Source of the DNA: Paratinospora sagittata
Lineage: Eukaryota; Streptophyta; Magnoliopsida; Ranunculales; Menispermaceae
Reading direction: 5' to 3'
Assembly: GCA_035771175.1 (NCBI GenBank)
Contig: CM069607.1
Coordinates: 16,810,001 to 16,874,000, forward strand
DNA length: 64,000 nucleotides
Both the position numbers and the translations under genes were made by a program. The notes under the pieces are model-generated. The model had not been told where the DNA came from and made no database searches. It saw only the letters and a list, made by a program, of their open reading frames with translations. Below are positions 11,691 to 22,078 of this stretch, piece after piece. Each line of letters starts with the position of its first letter. Position 1 is the stretch's first letter.

Positions 11691-12594
11691 TACCAGAGGC
11701 AGATTAGCTACCGATGAGGAGACTGCTATGTTAGCAACTGTACCGCCGCTACAGGAGATTGACTTTATTATAAAGTTGATGCCTGATACTAAACCCGTCT
11801 CCATTCCACCATATAGAATGGCACCTAACGAGTTACAAGAACTCAAGGTGCAATTAAATGAGTTGATGGAAAAATGGTTTATTACCCCAAGTATGTCACC
11901 TTGGGGTGCACCTGTGTTATTTGTGAAAAAGAAAGATGGTAGTCTTAGACTGTGTATAGATTACCGTCAGTTGAACAAGGTGACTGTAAAAAATAAATAT
12001 CCTCTACCACATATAAATGATTTATTTGATTAGCTAAATGGTGCCAAGTTCTTTTCTAAGATCAATCTGCGATCTGGGTACCATCAGTTGAGGATACGGG
12101 AAGACGATGTGTCTAAAACTGCGTTCAGAACAAGATATGGCCATTATGAATTTTTAGTGATGCCCTTTGGACTAACAAATGCGCCAGCCATGTTCATGAA
12201 CTTGATTCAAAGGGTATTTAAACCATATCTGGACTAGTTTATTATTGTATTTATTGATGATATTCTCATTTATTCGGAAACCAAAGAGGAACATGAGCAA
12301 CACCTCAGAATCACATTGCAAACACTGCGAAAACATAGGTTGTTTGCTAAATTCAGTAAATGTGAGTTTTGGATAAATGAAGTAAGATTCTTAGGTCATG
12401 TGGTTAGTACAAGTGGTATCTCTGTTGGTCGTGCTAAGGTTGAGGTGATTATTGATTGGCCAAGACCGACCATTCTGACAAAGATTCTTAGTTTTCTGGG
12501 TTTGGCAGGTTATTATAGAAAGTTTGTGGAGGGATTGTCCAAATTAGCTGCTCCACTTACTAGGTTGACCCAAAAAAATGTGTCATTTGTGTAG
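11691..12594 (+). pseudogene. Chromovirus reverse transcriptase (RT), broken by TAG stops
   Basis: RT motifs run in order: [85 protein letters not shown]; the catalytic [10 protein letters not shown] (the YxDD box, about 12250); [11 protein letters not shown]; and the thumb [14 protein letters not shown]. Stops at 12031, 12235 and 12592 are all TAG, where relatives have Gln, Gln and Trp. This frame (1) is otherwise open from PR to RNase H. Confidence 0.95.
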
Positions 12595-13150
12595 ACTGAT
12601 GGTTGTGAAAATGCTTTCACTGAGCTGAAAAAGAAGTTGACCACAACACCAGTTCTAGTACTTCCAAAGACGGGAAATGAGTTAGTGATTTATACTGATG
12701 CAGCACACTCTGGCCTAGGATGTGTACTATTGCAGGAGGGTAGAGTGATTGCTTATGCATCTAGACAGTTAAAGGTGCATGAGAAGAATTACCCTATGCA
12801 CGATTTGGAGCTGGCAGCCGTTGTGTTTGCTTTGAAATTGTAGAGGCATTACCTGTATGGTGAAAAATTCACATTGTATTCAGACCATAAGAGTCTGAAA
12901 TATTTATTTGACCAGAAGGAACTGAATATGAGGCAGCGCAAATGGCTCGAATTCTTGAAGGATTATGACTTCACAATGAAGTATCATCCTGGGAAGGCCA
13001 ACGTTGTAGCTAATGCATTGAGCAGGAAACAGATTGAGACCAATGTGGTGGCGACTTTTAGAGAGAGTGACTATGATGAGTATCCTCTCTATGGCACCAC
13101 GCGTGGATATTTGTGCTTAGATGCATATTCAACTGACAAATTCTCATATT
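12595..13150 (+). pseudogene. Chromovirus RNase H (RH), broken
   Basis: Follows RT in frame. Recognisable are [18 protein letters not shown] (first catalytic Asp), [14 protein letters not shown] (Glu), [19 protein letters not shown] (Asp) and [15 protein letters not shown] (the final conserved Asp is Asn here, family NVVADALSR). A TAG at 12841 stands where Trp is expected (KL-stop-RHYLYG). Just before 13150 the frame shifts by +1 into the integrase reading. Confidence 0.93.
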
Positions 13151-14429
13151 AGAAGAATTAAGGATTTACAGGAGCATGATCCTGATTTTGGTATGCATGA
13201 TTCGTGGGCTGATAGAGAAGACATAGTTGATTGGCATAGATGTCCAGATGGTGTTCTGCGTTTTCAGGGGAGATTATGGGTTCTTGTAGATAGAGACTTG
13301 AGGGCTGAGTTACTTTAGAAAGCACATAGATCTCAGTATACTCTTCACCCAAGGTCTACCAAGATGTATCATGATATGAAAAGAATAGTTTGGTGGCATG
13401 GGATGAAGAAAGATATAACTGAGTATGTGTGGAAAAGTGAGGTGTGTCAGCAGGTAAAAGCAGAACATAAGAGGCCTAGAGGTCAAATGCAACCATTATC
13501 CGTTCCTGAATGGAAATGGGAGCATATTACTATGGATTTCATTACAGGTTTGCCCAGATCTCAAGGTAGATATGACGCCATCTGGGTGATAGTTGACCGA
13601 TTGACAAAATCTGCGCACTTTCTTCTAATGAACACCAAAGACTCGATTGATAGACTGAGCAGACTGTATGTACGTGAAATTGTGAGATTGCATGGGGTGC
13701 CTGTTTCTATTGTGCCGGCTAGAGATCTGCGGTTTACTTCAGGGTTCTGGCAAAGTATGCAGACTCAATTTGGTACCCATCTTCGTCTCAGTACAACATT
13801 TCACCCATAGACTTATGGACAGACAGAGAGGGTGATACAGATGCTTGTGTATACTAGAGTTTGGTGGGACTTGGAGTGAGAATTTTTCATTGTGTGAGTT
13901 TTCTTATAACAACAGTTATCAGGCCAGTATTGGTATGGCACCGTTCGAGGCTTTGTATGACAGGCCATGTAGATCTCCAGCTTGTTGGTATGAAGTTGGA
14001 GAGTCACAATTATTGGGGTTGAAAATTGTTGTGGATCACACAGAAAAGATCAAGCAGATCAGGCAAAGATTGAAAATAGCCCAGGATCGTCAGAAAAGTT
14101 ATTATGACAATAGACATTGGTCTTTAGAGTTTGCAGTGGGAGACCTGATACTGTTGAGGGCCTCTCCAATGAAAGGTCAAATGGGATTTGGGGTAATAGA
14201 AAAATTAGCTTCGCGTTTTATTGGGTCGTTCAAGGCCTTAAAGAGGATTGGTCCACTAACGTACAGGATTGCTCTACCTCCTCAGTTGGTCGGTGCTTAC
14301 AATGTATTTCATATTTTTATGTTGAGGAAATATCATACAGACCCGACAAAGTATCCAGACCTGACACATATTTTAGATGTAACACAGTTGCAAGTTGGGG
14401 AGGGTGCTACTTATGAAGAGAAACCCATT
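13121..14429 (+). pseudogene. Chromovirus integrase (INT), broken, catalytic Asp replaced
   Basis: Domains in order: the N-terminal HHCC finger (about 13330-13460), in which the first Cys of the usual KCxxCQQVKAEH is Ser (WKSEVCQQVKAEH); the catalytic core MDFITGLPRSQGRYDAIW and IVDRLTKSAHF; then VPARDLRFTSGFW, where the family has SDRDPRFTSRFW, so the second catalytic Asp appears to be Ala; GQTERVIQ keeps the Glu; then the C-terminal region AYNNSYQ-like, PFEALYDRPCRSP, LVGAYNVFHIFMLRKY. There are TAG stops at 13316 and 13808 and a frameshift near 13845. Confidence 0.92.
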
Positions 14430-14576
14430 TAGATTCTTGACAGGAGGGTTCAGAAACTGAGGAACAAGGATGTTCTTTTGATCAGAGTCAAATGGCAATT
14501 TCATGATAATGAGGAGCAGACCTGGAAGTATGAGGACCAGATGCGGGAGACATTTCCTGATATTTTCACCACTTGA
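14430..14576 (+). pseudogene. Chromodomain at the integrase C-terminus
   Basis: After a TAG at 14430 (Gln expected) the reading ILDRRVQKLRNKDVLLIRVK, WQFHDNEEQTWKYEDQM, FPDIF matches the chromodomain of Tekay-type chromoviruses (ILDRREQxLRNKxIxLVKVLW...EEATWE...DMRxxYPxLF). It is thought to steer integration to modified histones. It ends at TGA 14574. The same domain, also broken, closes the second element at about 24230-24353. Confidence 0.9.
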
Positions 14577-15111
14577 GGTATATTTCTGTTGACCTAAGCG
14601 GTTCATCACTTAGCACGTCCCTAAGTATACTTGATGAAGTATATTTTGATAATCACAAACAAAATCTTTTTTGGTGCTAACGAGCTTTAATCAAGAACCT
14701 ATCTCAGCACCTTAGGAAAACAAAAAGCCAAAGAATGATTTAAATAAGGAACTCAAGGCCATATCAGACGTTCAAGATCATTTCAGTCAAGGACTTCAAG
14801 ATCAAACAACACATTCACTAATGATTCGATCAACGTTCAAGACATTCAATTCAAGCGCGAAGATCTTATAATGAAGAGTTGAATTTAAAGATTATGAGAA
14901 GGATACACAAAGGATTTAAGGTATCTTTCATTATTTGATATTGCTCAAACATTTTTCCAAAACCATGCACAAGTCACTTGCATGTTTTGATCCATACGCT
15001 CTAAGGTATTTCAAATGATTTAATATTTTATGTTTGATTTGAAATTTACTGAGTTTATTCGCATTTATCGTATTTTTAATCAAATGTCAAAAACTATTTT
15101 TAGAGTCTTTC

Positions 15112-15712
15112 AGGACGCTAATGATTTAGCAACACTCTCTTGAACTTGATAAGTCAGGACACTGATAACATTCAAGGTTGAATTGAACTAATTCATTAGG
15201 ACGCTCACTTGTAAGTAGTAGCCTCACTTAGAATCAACCTTTGAAGTTGTCAAGATGTTGTTTGTGAACCAGCTTGCTGAAAAATCTCTGAGAGTCTAAG
15301 TTCTTCAGAGATGTTATCTTTGAGGATGCTGATAGTTATAAGTTGGATAAACTATCAGGACGTTACCTGGATAGGAGTTCCCTCATCTTTAAAACCAACT
15401 AAATAACTTTTAGGACCTTGATTGTCCTTCAGTGTACTTAATACTATTCTTCAAATGTTTTAAAAATGTTAGGACGCTTATATAGTAGTAGCGCCCTCAT
15501 GTTTTATTTTTAAAAGGTAGGACGTTTACTCGAAAGTAGTGCCCTCATTCATTTAATTGTTTTAAAAAGAAAGCAGGACGCTAACTGTGCATTAGCGGCC
15601 TCAAAGTTGAGTCATTTTTGTCGTAAAGAAAGTCAGGACGCTTACGAGTTAGTAGCGCCCTCACATCATTGTTCAGCGGGATGCTTATACGTAATGCGCG
15701 CCCTTAAGGAAC
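15112..15712 (+). repeat. Array of imperfect hairpins upstream of the TATA box
   Basis: About ten dispersed units, each with a left arm like CAGGACGCTTAC and a right arm like GTAGCGCCCTCA a few bases later. Examples start near 15198, 15470, 15520, 15575 and 15635. The arms are nearly reverse-complementary, so each unit can form a short stem-loop. The same units occur in the other sirevirus LTRs of the window. Confidence 0.75.
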
Positions 15713-16816
15713 AAAACGACAAAGTTGATATTATGCTTCAGAACACTGATTAGGAAATCAGAACGCTAATTCAACAACTGTCACTGTTCTGACACGTGCA
15801 CTATATCAGTCTACTTTTTCAGAACGGATCTTTGCACATAATCCTTTTCAAATTTATCTGAGATTTTCTTTGATGCATGAATCAAATTTCTTGAAACTTT
15901 CCTTAATCATGAAATCTGAAAAGAACCGGAATGTTAGTGAAAATTGCATTTGCCATTTTCATTTAACATTCTAGCCGTTGTTTGTAAACGTTCACATTAT
16001 ATTTGAACTTCAAATATCTAATGGTTATTATCTACTAAGTCCATAAATACCAACACTTTGAGTCAAACAACTCGCTGATAATTTTTATTGTGCCAAAAAC
16101 TTTTTGAATGTTAGTCATTTTCAATCTTTCAAAAGTTTTCAACTGTTCTAGTTTTTCAAAGTATTTTTCACTGATATTTTACTTGTTCAAAAGATTTTCA
16201 TACTAAGCTTAAATTATATTCTATCTTTGAAAATCTATTTGAATTATATAGAACTGGTTTCTACTCAAATTCTCAGCACGGATCTATACTTAATATCAAT
16301 CTTGCTGATCAAAGAATTTGGGAGATAGTTTGTGAGATACAGTTGTACTTGATTTCATATCTTAGTATTGTATCGAATTATATCAGTAGTTGTGATAACT
16401 ACTGAATACTGAACCAAAAGTTTTCACGTTATATATTTTATCTATTTTGAAAACCTTATGTGTTTATGTTTTACACTAGTCCTGCATTTTCAACTTCAAT
16501 GTTTTAATGGTATCATAATGTTTTTGAAAAAACCTTCATCTGATTCAAATGACATATCATTCACGCTTTTATAACTGCACTTGAGCAATACCGAACATTG
16601 AAAGGTATAGGACTGTAAGTGTATCTTTTTTTAGCATTACGTACTTAAATTTACATATCTTTGTAATGCTATGTAATGAGCTTAAATGTAAAGTGCTCTA
16701 TTTAGTTTGAACCAACATTACTTTATAATTGTGGTATGCTGGTGTATTTCTGGAATGAAATAACTAGGACAAGTGAATGTAGTTTACTAAAAGATTTCAA
16801 GATTGAAATCATATCA

Positions 16817-17178
16817 AGGTTGTTCCTTAGCCTGCAAAAGGATCAACGTTGTTCCTTTGCCTGCAAAATGATCAAGGTCTGTCCTCAGCCTGTAAAAAGA
16901 TAGGTTATCTCTAAACTTGTAAAAGAGAAATGGTTCTTCCTCAGCCAGTAAAAGGGAAGGTTCTTCCTCAACCTGGAAAAGGATAGGTTATCTCTGAACC
17001 TGTAAAAGAGAAACGATTCTTCCTTATCTTGTAAAAGGAAAACGGTTCTTCCTTATCATGTAAAAGGAACATGGATTTTTCCACATCCCGAAAAAAAGAA
17101 ATGCGATTCATCCTTGGCCCGCAAAAGGATAGGTTTTCCTTGAACCTGTAAAAGGGCATGTGTAACGGTTTGGTTCTC
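16817..17178 (+). repeat. Tandem array near the LTR 3' end
   Basis: About ten diverged units of about 28-34 bp: GGTTCTTCCTCAGCCTGTAAAAGGAT and variants (CTTATCTTGTAAAAGGAA, CTTGGCCCGCAAAAGGAT). The array ends in TGTAACGGTTTGGTTCTCAC, which follows the equivalent arrays in other sirevirus LTRs. Confidence 0.75.
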
Positions 17179-17411
17179 ACTTGTAAGAGAATCAGTTAGT
17201 GGATTGAGAAAATCTTAATCGGGAGATTAGGTAGTGGACGTATGCTTTGCCGAAGCACTATAAATCCTAGTGTGCTTTACGTTATGCATTTTACTTTACG
17301 GTTAGTATGTGCATCTAATTCCAATGTATCAAAGTATATCACTAAGTCATTGAAAAGTCTTTAATTTGACCATTACCCAATTCACCCCCCCTTGGGTGCA
17401 CCAACAATTTC

Positions 17412-17458
17412 ACCTTACTTTTAAATTTCGAGGATGGAATTCTTTAAGTTGGGGAGAT
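17412..17458 (+). promoter_or_regulatory. Chromovirus polypurine tract region
   Basis: The end of the 3' UTR resumes after the solo LTR. AAGTTGGGGAGAT lies directly before the 3' LTR start at 17459. The same AAGTTGGGGAGAT precedes the LTR at 24412. It primes plus-strand synthesis. Confidence 0.85.
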
Positions 17459-17807
17459 TGTAACACCCTGTAGTTTTAATTAAATGCATGCTTTGACTTA
17501 CATGTATATCGAGATGTGAGATGTATAATATGCATATTTTATACAGAGGAGCAAAATATACGCGTGTATGAAAATACATGCTATATGTAAGGGGTATTAG
17601 TAATCAAATAAAATTATTAAATGAATAATATAGATTCAATTAGATGAATTGAAGGAATAATGAATAGTATGATTAAATGACATAATATAAATTAAAGTGT
17701 AAATTGAATAAAATGGGGGAGGTTGGTTAGTTAGGTGGCTTTTGATGCGTGGAATCAAATTTATAATCATGCTCATCTTCTCTTTCTTTTAAACTTTTAA
17801 ACATAAC
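17459..17807 (+). mobile_element. Chromovirus 3' LTR, truncated to 349 bp
   Basis: TGTAACACCCTGTAG onward matches 7622-7970 until AAACATAAC. At 17808 an unrelated LTR fragment begins, so about 1.7 kb is missing. It closes the 10.2 kb element. Confidence 0.9.
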
Positions 17808-17928
17808 TGATGCAGTAAATTTTTAGATTCGCAAGTGTACGAATATCAAGTTATAATATATCTGAGGTGAGTCTAGTAATCGTCCTCAGGGAAGGTTAAT
17901 TTCACAGTTAAAAATGCCCAAAACTAGA
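17808..17928 (-). mobile_element. Fragment of the TGAT...ATCA LTR family
   Basis: Begins TGATGCAGTAAA, then GCAAGTGTACGAATATCAAG, TCCTCAGGGA and AGTTAAAAATGCCCAAAACTA. The same blocks, in the same order, form the reverse complement of the end of the solo LTR at 58435-59979. About 120 bp remain. Confidence 0.7.
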
Positions 17929-19037
17929 ATGATTAGTAGTGCCCTCACTTCATAGCTCAGCAGGACGCTTATGGTTGATAAGCTCCTTCAAGGAACGACA
18001 AAGTTGTTATTACGCGTCAGGACGTTGATTAACCAATCAGGATGCTAATTCAACATTGTCACTGTCTTGATACTCACACTTTTTCAGATTGCTTTTTCAT
18101 AACTGTGCAAAACTTTTCAAAACTTTTTGAATCTTTTCAAAACGTTCTAATATTTTATCAGAACATTCCTCTTTTGTGAAAGATCAAAAGATTCAGGTGC
18201 TATAGCCGTAAATTGCACAGAGCTGAATCGATCTGTTTCGGAACAGAATGTATTCATTGATTTTGAAATGACTTTGTGAGCCAAAATCACCAAGTCCATT
18301 ACGCCACTGTTATTTCTATGTATATGTTGTCTTAGAGCAGATCATAGATAATCGATCTATCAATACAAAAATTGAAATCCATTCAAAACGTATTAACAGT
18401 TTTAACTTGTGCAAAAACTTTTGGAAGTTAGTCTTCTACTCTCTGCTTTTGAACTCACGATCTTTTGAAATACATGAAGTCTTCTAGATTAGTTGATCTT
18501 CATCTATATTCTTTCAAATTCCATTAAGCTTTTTGAACCAATTTTCAACTGAACTTCATCATACATATTTTGCTAAATCTGTGGTAACAGAAGGTTCAAT
18601 CCAAAGCTTTGTAAGTATTACTTTGATTTTAAGTAAAGAGAATCATATCTCATTTTGTATTCAGATATTAGTGACTGGATAGTCATTGGGCTAGAGCAAG
18701 TGTTGCTCAAAGTTGTAATAGTTCTTCTCACACCCGGAAGTTGAGAAAAGGTTCTTCTCACACCCGTAAGTTGAGAGAGTATAACAATTCTTCTCACGCC
18801 TGAAAGTTGAGAAAGTGTACCAGTTTGGTCTTCACCCATAAGAAGATCCTTAGTGGAGTTTGGACAAATCCTAACCGGTTTGCTCTTCACCTGTTTGTAC
18901 TGTCTCTTTTATTTTCATTCTGTTTATTTGTTATACTTTATTTAATCTACTTTCAATATTTCTTACATTTAAAAGAAAGGTCAAAATCTGCTAAGTGTCC
19001 AATTCACCCCCCCCACTTGGACATATTTGGGCCAACA
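17929..19037 (+). mobile_element. Sirevirus LTR, 3' portion
   Basis: Hairpin-type sequence (AGTAGTGCCCTCAC, CAGGACGCTTATGG) opens it. An array of TTCTCACACCCGTAAGTTGAG units lies at 18715-18845. It ends CTTGGACATATTTGGGCCAACA at 19037, and RT of the second chromovirus resumes at once. The 5' part is lost. Short ORFs here are not genes. Confidence 0.85.
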
Positions 19038-19253
19038 ATCAGTTGAGGATTAGAGAAGATGATGTCCCGATGGCTGCCTTCAGAATGAGATATGGTCATT
19101 ATGAGTTCCTGGTCATGCCATTTGGGTTGACGAACGCTCCCGCGATGTTCATGGATTTGATGCAAAGAGTGTTTAGACCGTATCTAAATCACTTCATCAT
19201 TGTCTTCATTGATGACATTTTGATATATTCCAAAACACGTGAGGAGCATGAGC
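19038..19253 (+). pseudogene. Second chromovirus: RT palm fragment
   Basis: Reads [36 protein letters not shown] and the catalytic [16 protein letters not shown] without a stop. Everything upstream (LTR, gag, PR and the RT N-terminus) was removed at the LTR junction at 19037. It is interrupted at 19253 by a solo LTR and continues at 22079 ([11 protein letters not shown]). Confidence 0.93.
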
Positions 19254-19444
19254 TGTAACGTCTCGTATCAACAAGCTAAACGTGTACGTTGACTTATACG
19301 TATTGTTAGGTGTATTTATATGCATATATGTATGTACATGACCTTAAAATGATGAAAATACAAGTATGGTTGGGTTATTGATGCACTAGGATGATAGTTG
19401 TGTAATAAAATGTCTCATACTTAGTGAAAATTTCAACTAGATTT

Positions 19445-19660
19445 CAAGGAACGCGCTCCTTGGGGAGGAATGCGCTCCTATGGTAAATTCCTAAGAGCTA
19501 TATCTTTCATACTTTCTCAAGGAATGCGCTCCTTTTGGAGAAACACGCTCCTTACTTAAAGGAACACACTCCTCATAAAAAAACAGAGAAAAAATAAAAT
19601 AAAATAATTTCTGGACAAGGAAGGATCGCGCTCCTTAAAGAAGGAACGAGCTCCTTTGAG
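19445..19660 (+). repeat. GGAACGCGCTCC palindrome array
   Basis: At least seven variants: GGAACGCGCTCCTT, GGAATGCGCTCCTA, GGAATGCGCTCCTT, AAACACGCTCCTT, GGAACACACTCCTC, GGATCGCGCTCCTT and GGAACGAGCTCCTT. Confidence 0.85.
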
Positions 19661-20283
19661 TCGGTGACAGCTTTTCTAATAGGTCGGTGTGGCACTTTAC
19701 AAGTATCTTAATGGCAAAATTTGAATTTCTTGGCTCATTTGCACCATAACGAGCTGGAAGAAAACAGAGAAAAGAGAGAGGAAAAAGAAGGACACCTTAG
19801 GGCAATCAAATCCAACTCAAGAATCCATGATTTTTGGTTTAAAATTTTAGATTTTTGTTCCTCTTTCCAAGTTGTGCAACATATATGAAATTGGTGTGAT
19901 CTCAATGGATAGATTGAGAGCTTGGAAAATAGGGTTTGAGCTGGAAATTGGTTGAATTGTTGAAGGAAACTTTGGGTAAGTAGTTCCTTGTTGAATTGTG
20001 ATCATTTTGATGGTTAAAATGTTGATTTTCCATAGTTGGAAATGGAATTCCAGACTTGCTGTATGTGGGTTTTGGGAACCCATTTTCAGTAATGAATTGT
20101 TGTGTTTTGATGTGTTTTTGAATGGAAAATGATTATTAGATGATTGGGAATGTTGAGTTGCAGAGATTGGAAGGATGAGTTGATGAATTCGGAGATTGTT
20201 GATGCCCACAAGTGAGATTCTTGTGCTGTAACAGTCAAGAGTTGGAAAATTGCTTAAATATTTTGAGTGTGAAGTTGAGCAAT

Positions 20284-20984
20284 TTGAGCTTCATCGTGAA
20301 ATTATTGCAAGTGCACGACGGTCAAGTTATAATATAATCCGATGAAATCGGGTAAAGTCCTCAGGGATAATTAAAACACTAGCTATCACGTTTTTACCTT
20401 AATTTTATCTAGACAATCGAATTCAAATGATTGAGTAATTAAACAGTAATGAAAACAACTAATTATTAACTAGCAAACCAATGAAAACGACAGATTATCA
20501 ATAGAGAAACAATCTAGAGAATCGATTTCACCTAACTATGAACTATGTTCTTTCCAATTATTTATCATTAATGTATTTACTTAGTTTATAAGCCAGAAAT
20601 CCTAATGTTTCTAACACCCTCTATCGAGTGCCGCGTTAGAGCATATTCATAGGAATTGATCTCGATCTATCGATAAAGATCTAATTCCTACAAACTCACT
20701 AAGATCTATGATTTCTTTTAATGAATTCAAAGGGTCTCGGTCTCCTTGTCCATCATTTATGCTCACTTCCACACATCTAAATACCTACAAAACAATACAG
20801 AGCAAGTAATTAAACACAAATGATCCAACATATAAATTAACAAACCAAAATAATGCATAAAAGCCAATTTATTCGTAAACTAACAAATGAATCAAAACTA
20901 ACATAAACACACTAAACTAATATATAAATCATCCTAAAACAACTATAAAACACTGCTAAAGCATGTCTAAATATGCAATTATCA
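20284..20984 (-). mobile_element. About 700-bp insertion of the TGAT...ATCA LTR family
   Basis: GCAAGTGCACGACGGTCAAG, TATAATATAATCC and GTCCTCAGGGATAATTAAAA near the left end, with GCAATTATCA at the right end (20984), match the ends of this family. It interrupts the solo LTR. The left border is approximate and I found no certain duplication. It is shorter than the 1545-bp copy at 58435. Confidence 0.6.
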
Positions 20985-22078
20985 TAGTTATTGTAGACTT
21001 AGCGAAATTTTTTGTTCATTGTGTACAACTGAGCAAATGTACAGTTAAATTGTAGAGAAAAGTTTGTTGGTGAAAGGTCTTACACCTTGGTTTTATGTAT
21101 AGCATTGTATTAAATAAACCTTGTTTTATGAAATATTAGCAGGTATGATTGCTATGTTTTACATTATTCCTTGAACGCATGAAATTTTTGATTTGAATAT
21201 CGAACATACTTAGGCTTACCTGATGTAAGGAAAGTATGTGATCAATTCCATTGAGAAAAAGTTTGTAGATTAGACCTCAGAATGATCGAGATGATAGTTT
21301 GATAAGTCGAATTGCCCCTATAAATGTATAATGGGGATATAGATTCACTTACATACCTGAAGGTGAAGATTTGTTATTTATGCATTGTATGATACGTATA
21401 GAGTGACGCAAAAATGTATTTGAATCATGTATGGTTACTTACTTGTGAATTGCATATCGGGTTTATGATATTGATTAAATGTCACGTTTTCTTATTGATG
21501 CATATATAATGTCATTACTAGATTACTTACTGAGCTTGTTGTAGCTCACCTCACTCTCTTTTTATTACAGGTGCATATATCAAAGGCAAAGCTCCAAAAA
21601 AGTGATTTGAGCCTGTTTGTTGCCAATGTAAGTATGTGTGTATAAGGAGATGGGATTAGTACATTTTATTTTGGTTAGGTATATATATATAACACTACTT
21701 ATGGTATGTATAAAATGGTAGTGAGTTGTATATATATGGTTAGGGATATGTGTTTTGTGGGATTTGGAACTAATGAATGTGAGAATGGAATGACTTGATG
21801 TTTATATTGTGGATAGGTATATATGCAATTGGATGTGATATATGTACATGTTATGTGAGATCTTAATCTTGATTTATGTGTTTGGATTTGATGATGTGGA
21901 ATATCAGATGTATGTAGAACCTCATATTTATGGGGAGGTTCTGCCAAGATTTTTAGTGAATTTTGTGTTTATTTTTAAGAGCAAAGGTTGACAGAGTATC
22001 GTATACGTCTATGTATGGCGTGTAAGGTATTATGTGTCAGTGGTGACATCACCTTAGGGAGGGGGTCGCGACATGAGC

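Larger units (their letters stand above)
14587..17406 (+). mobile_element. Sirevirus solo LTR (2.82 kb) with 5-bp duplication ATTTC
   Basis: Starts TGTTGACCTAAG and ends CACCCCCCCTTGGGTGCACCAACA-type sequence. It is flanked by ATTTC at 14582-14586 and 17407-17411, so a complete insertion collapsed to one LTR. It sits in the 3' UTR of the chromovirus, between its stop and PPT. Inside are about ten AGGACGCT...AGCGCCCTC hairpin units (about 15112-15712), a TATA-like CCATAAATACC (16041) and an array built on CCTCAGCCTGTAAAAGGAT (16817-17178). There is no ORF. Confidence 0.92.
19254..22073 (+). mobile_element. Gypsy solo LTR (2.82 kb) with 5-bp duplication TGAGC
   Basis: Starts TGTAACGTCTCGTATC and ends GGGGGTCGCGACA. 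TGAGC is present at 19249-19253 and 22074-22078, and removing it restores the RT reading. Array of GGAACGCGCTCCTT-like palindromes at about 19445-19660. It carries its own insertion at about 20284-20984. The close relative at 26430-27033 (TGTAACGCCTCGTAC) is on the other strand. Confidence 0.92.

Noticed and set aside
9845..14576. TAG-only stops could mean that TAG is read as an amino acid.
   Set aside because: Frameshifts, a TGA, a TAA and lost catalytic residues are also present, and neighbouring elements have TGA and TAA stops. Decay of methylated CAG and TGG explains it.
16817..17178. Regularly repeated 28-34 bp units resembling a CRISPR array.
   Set aside because: Units are diverged, adjoin without unique spacers, and lie within a plant LTR; no cas-like gene.
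14587..22073. Both solo LTRs measure 2820 bp.
   Set aside because: One is copia, the other gypsy with a separate inner insertion, and they share no sequence; the equal length is chance.
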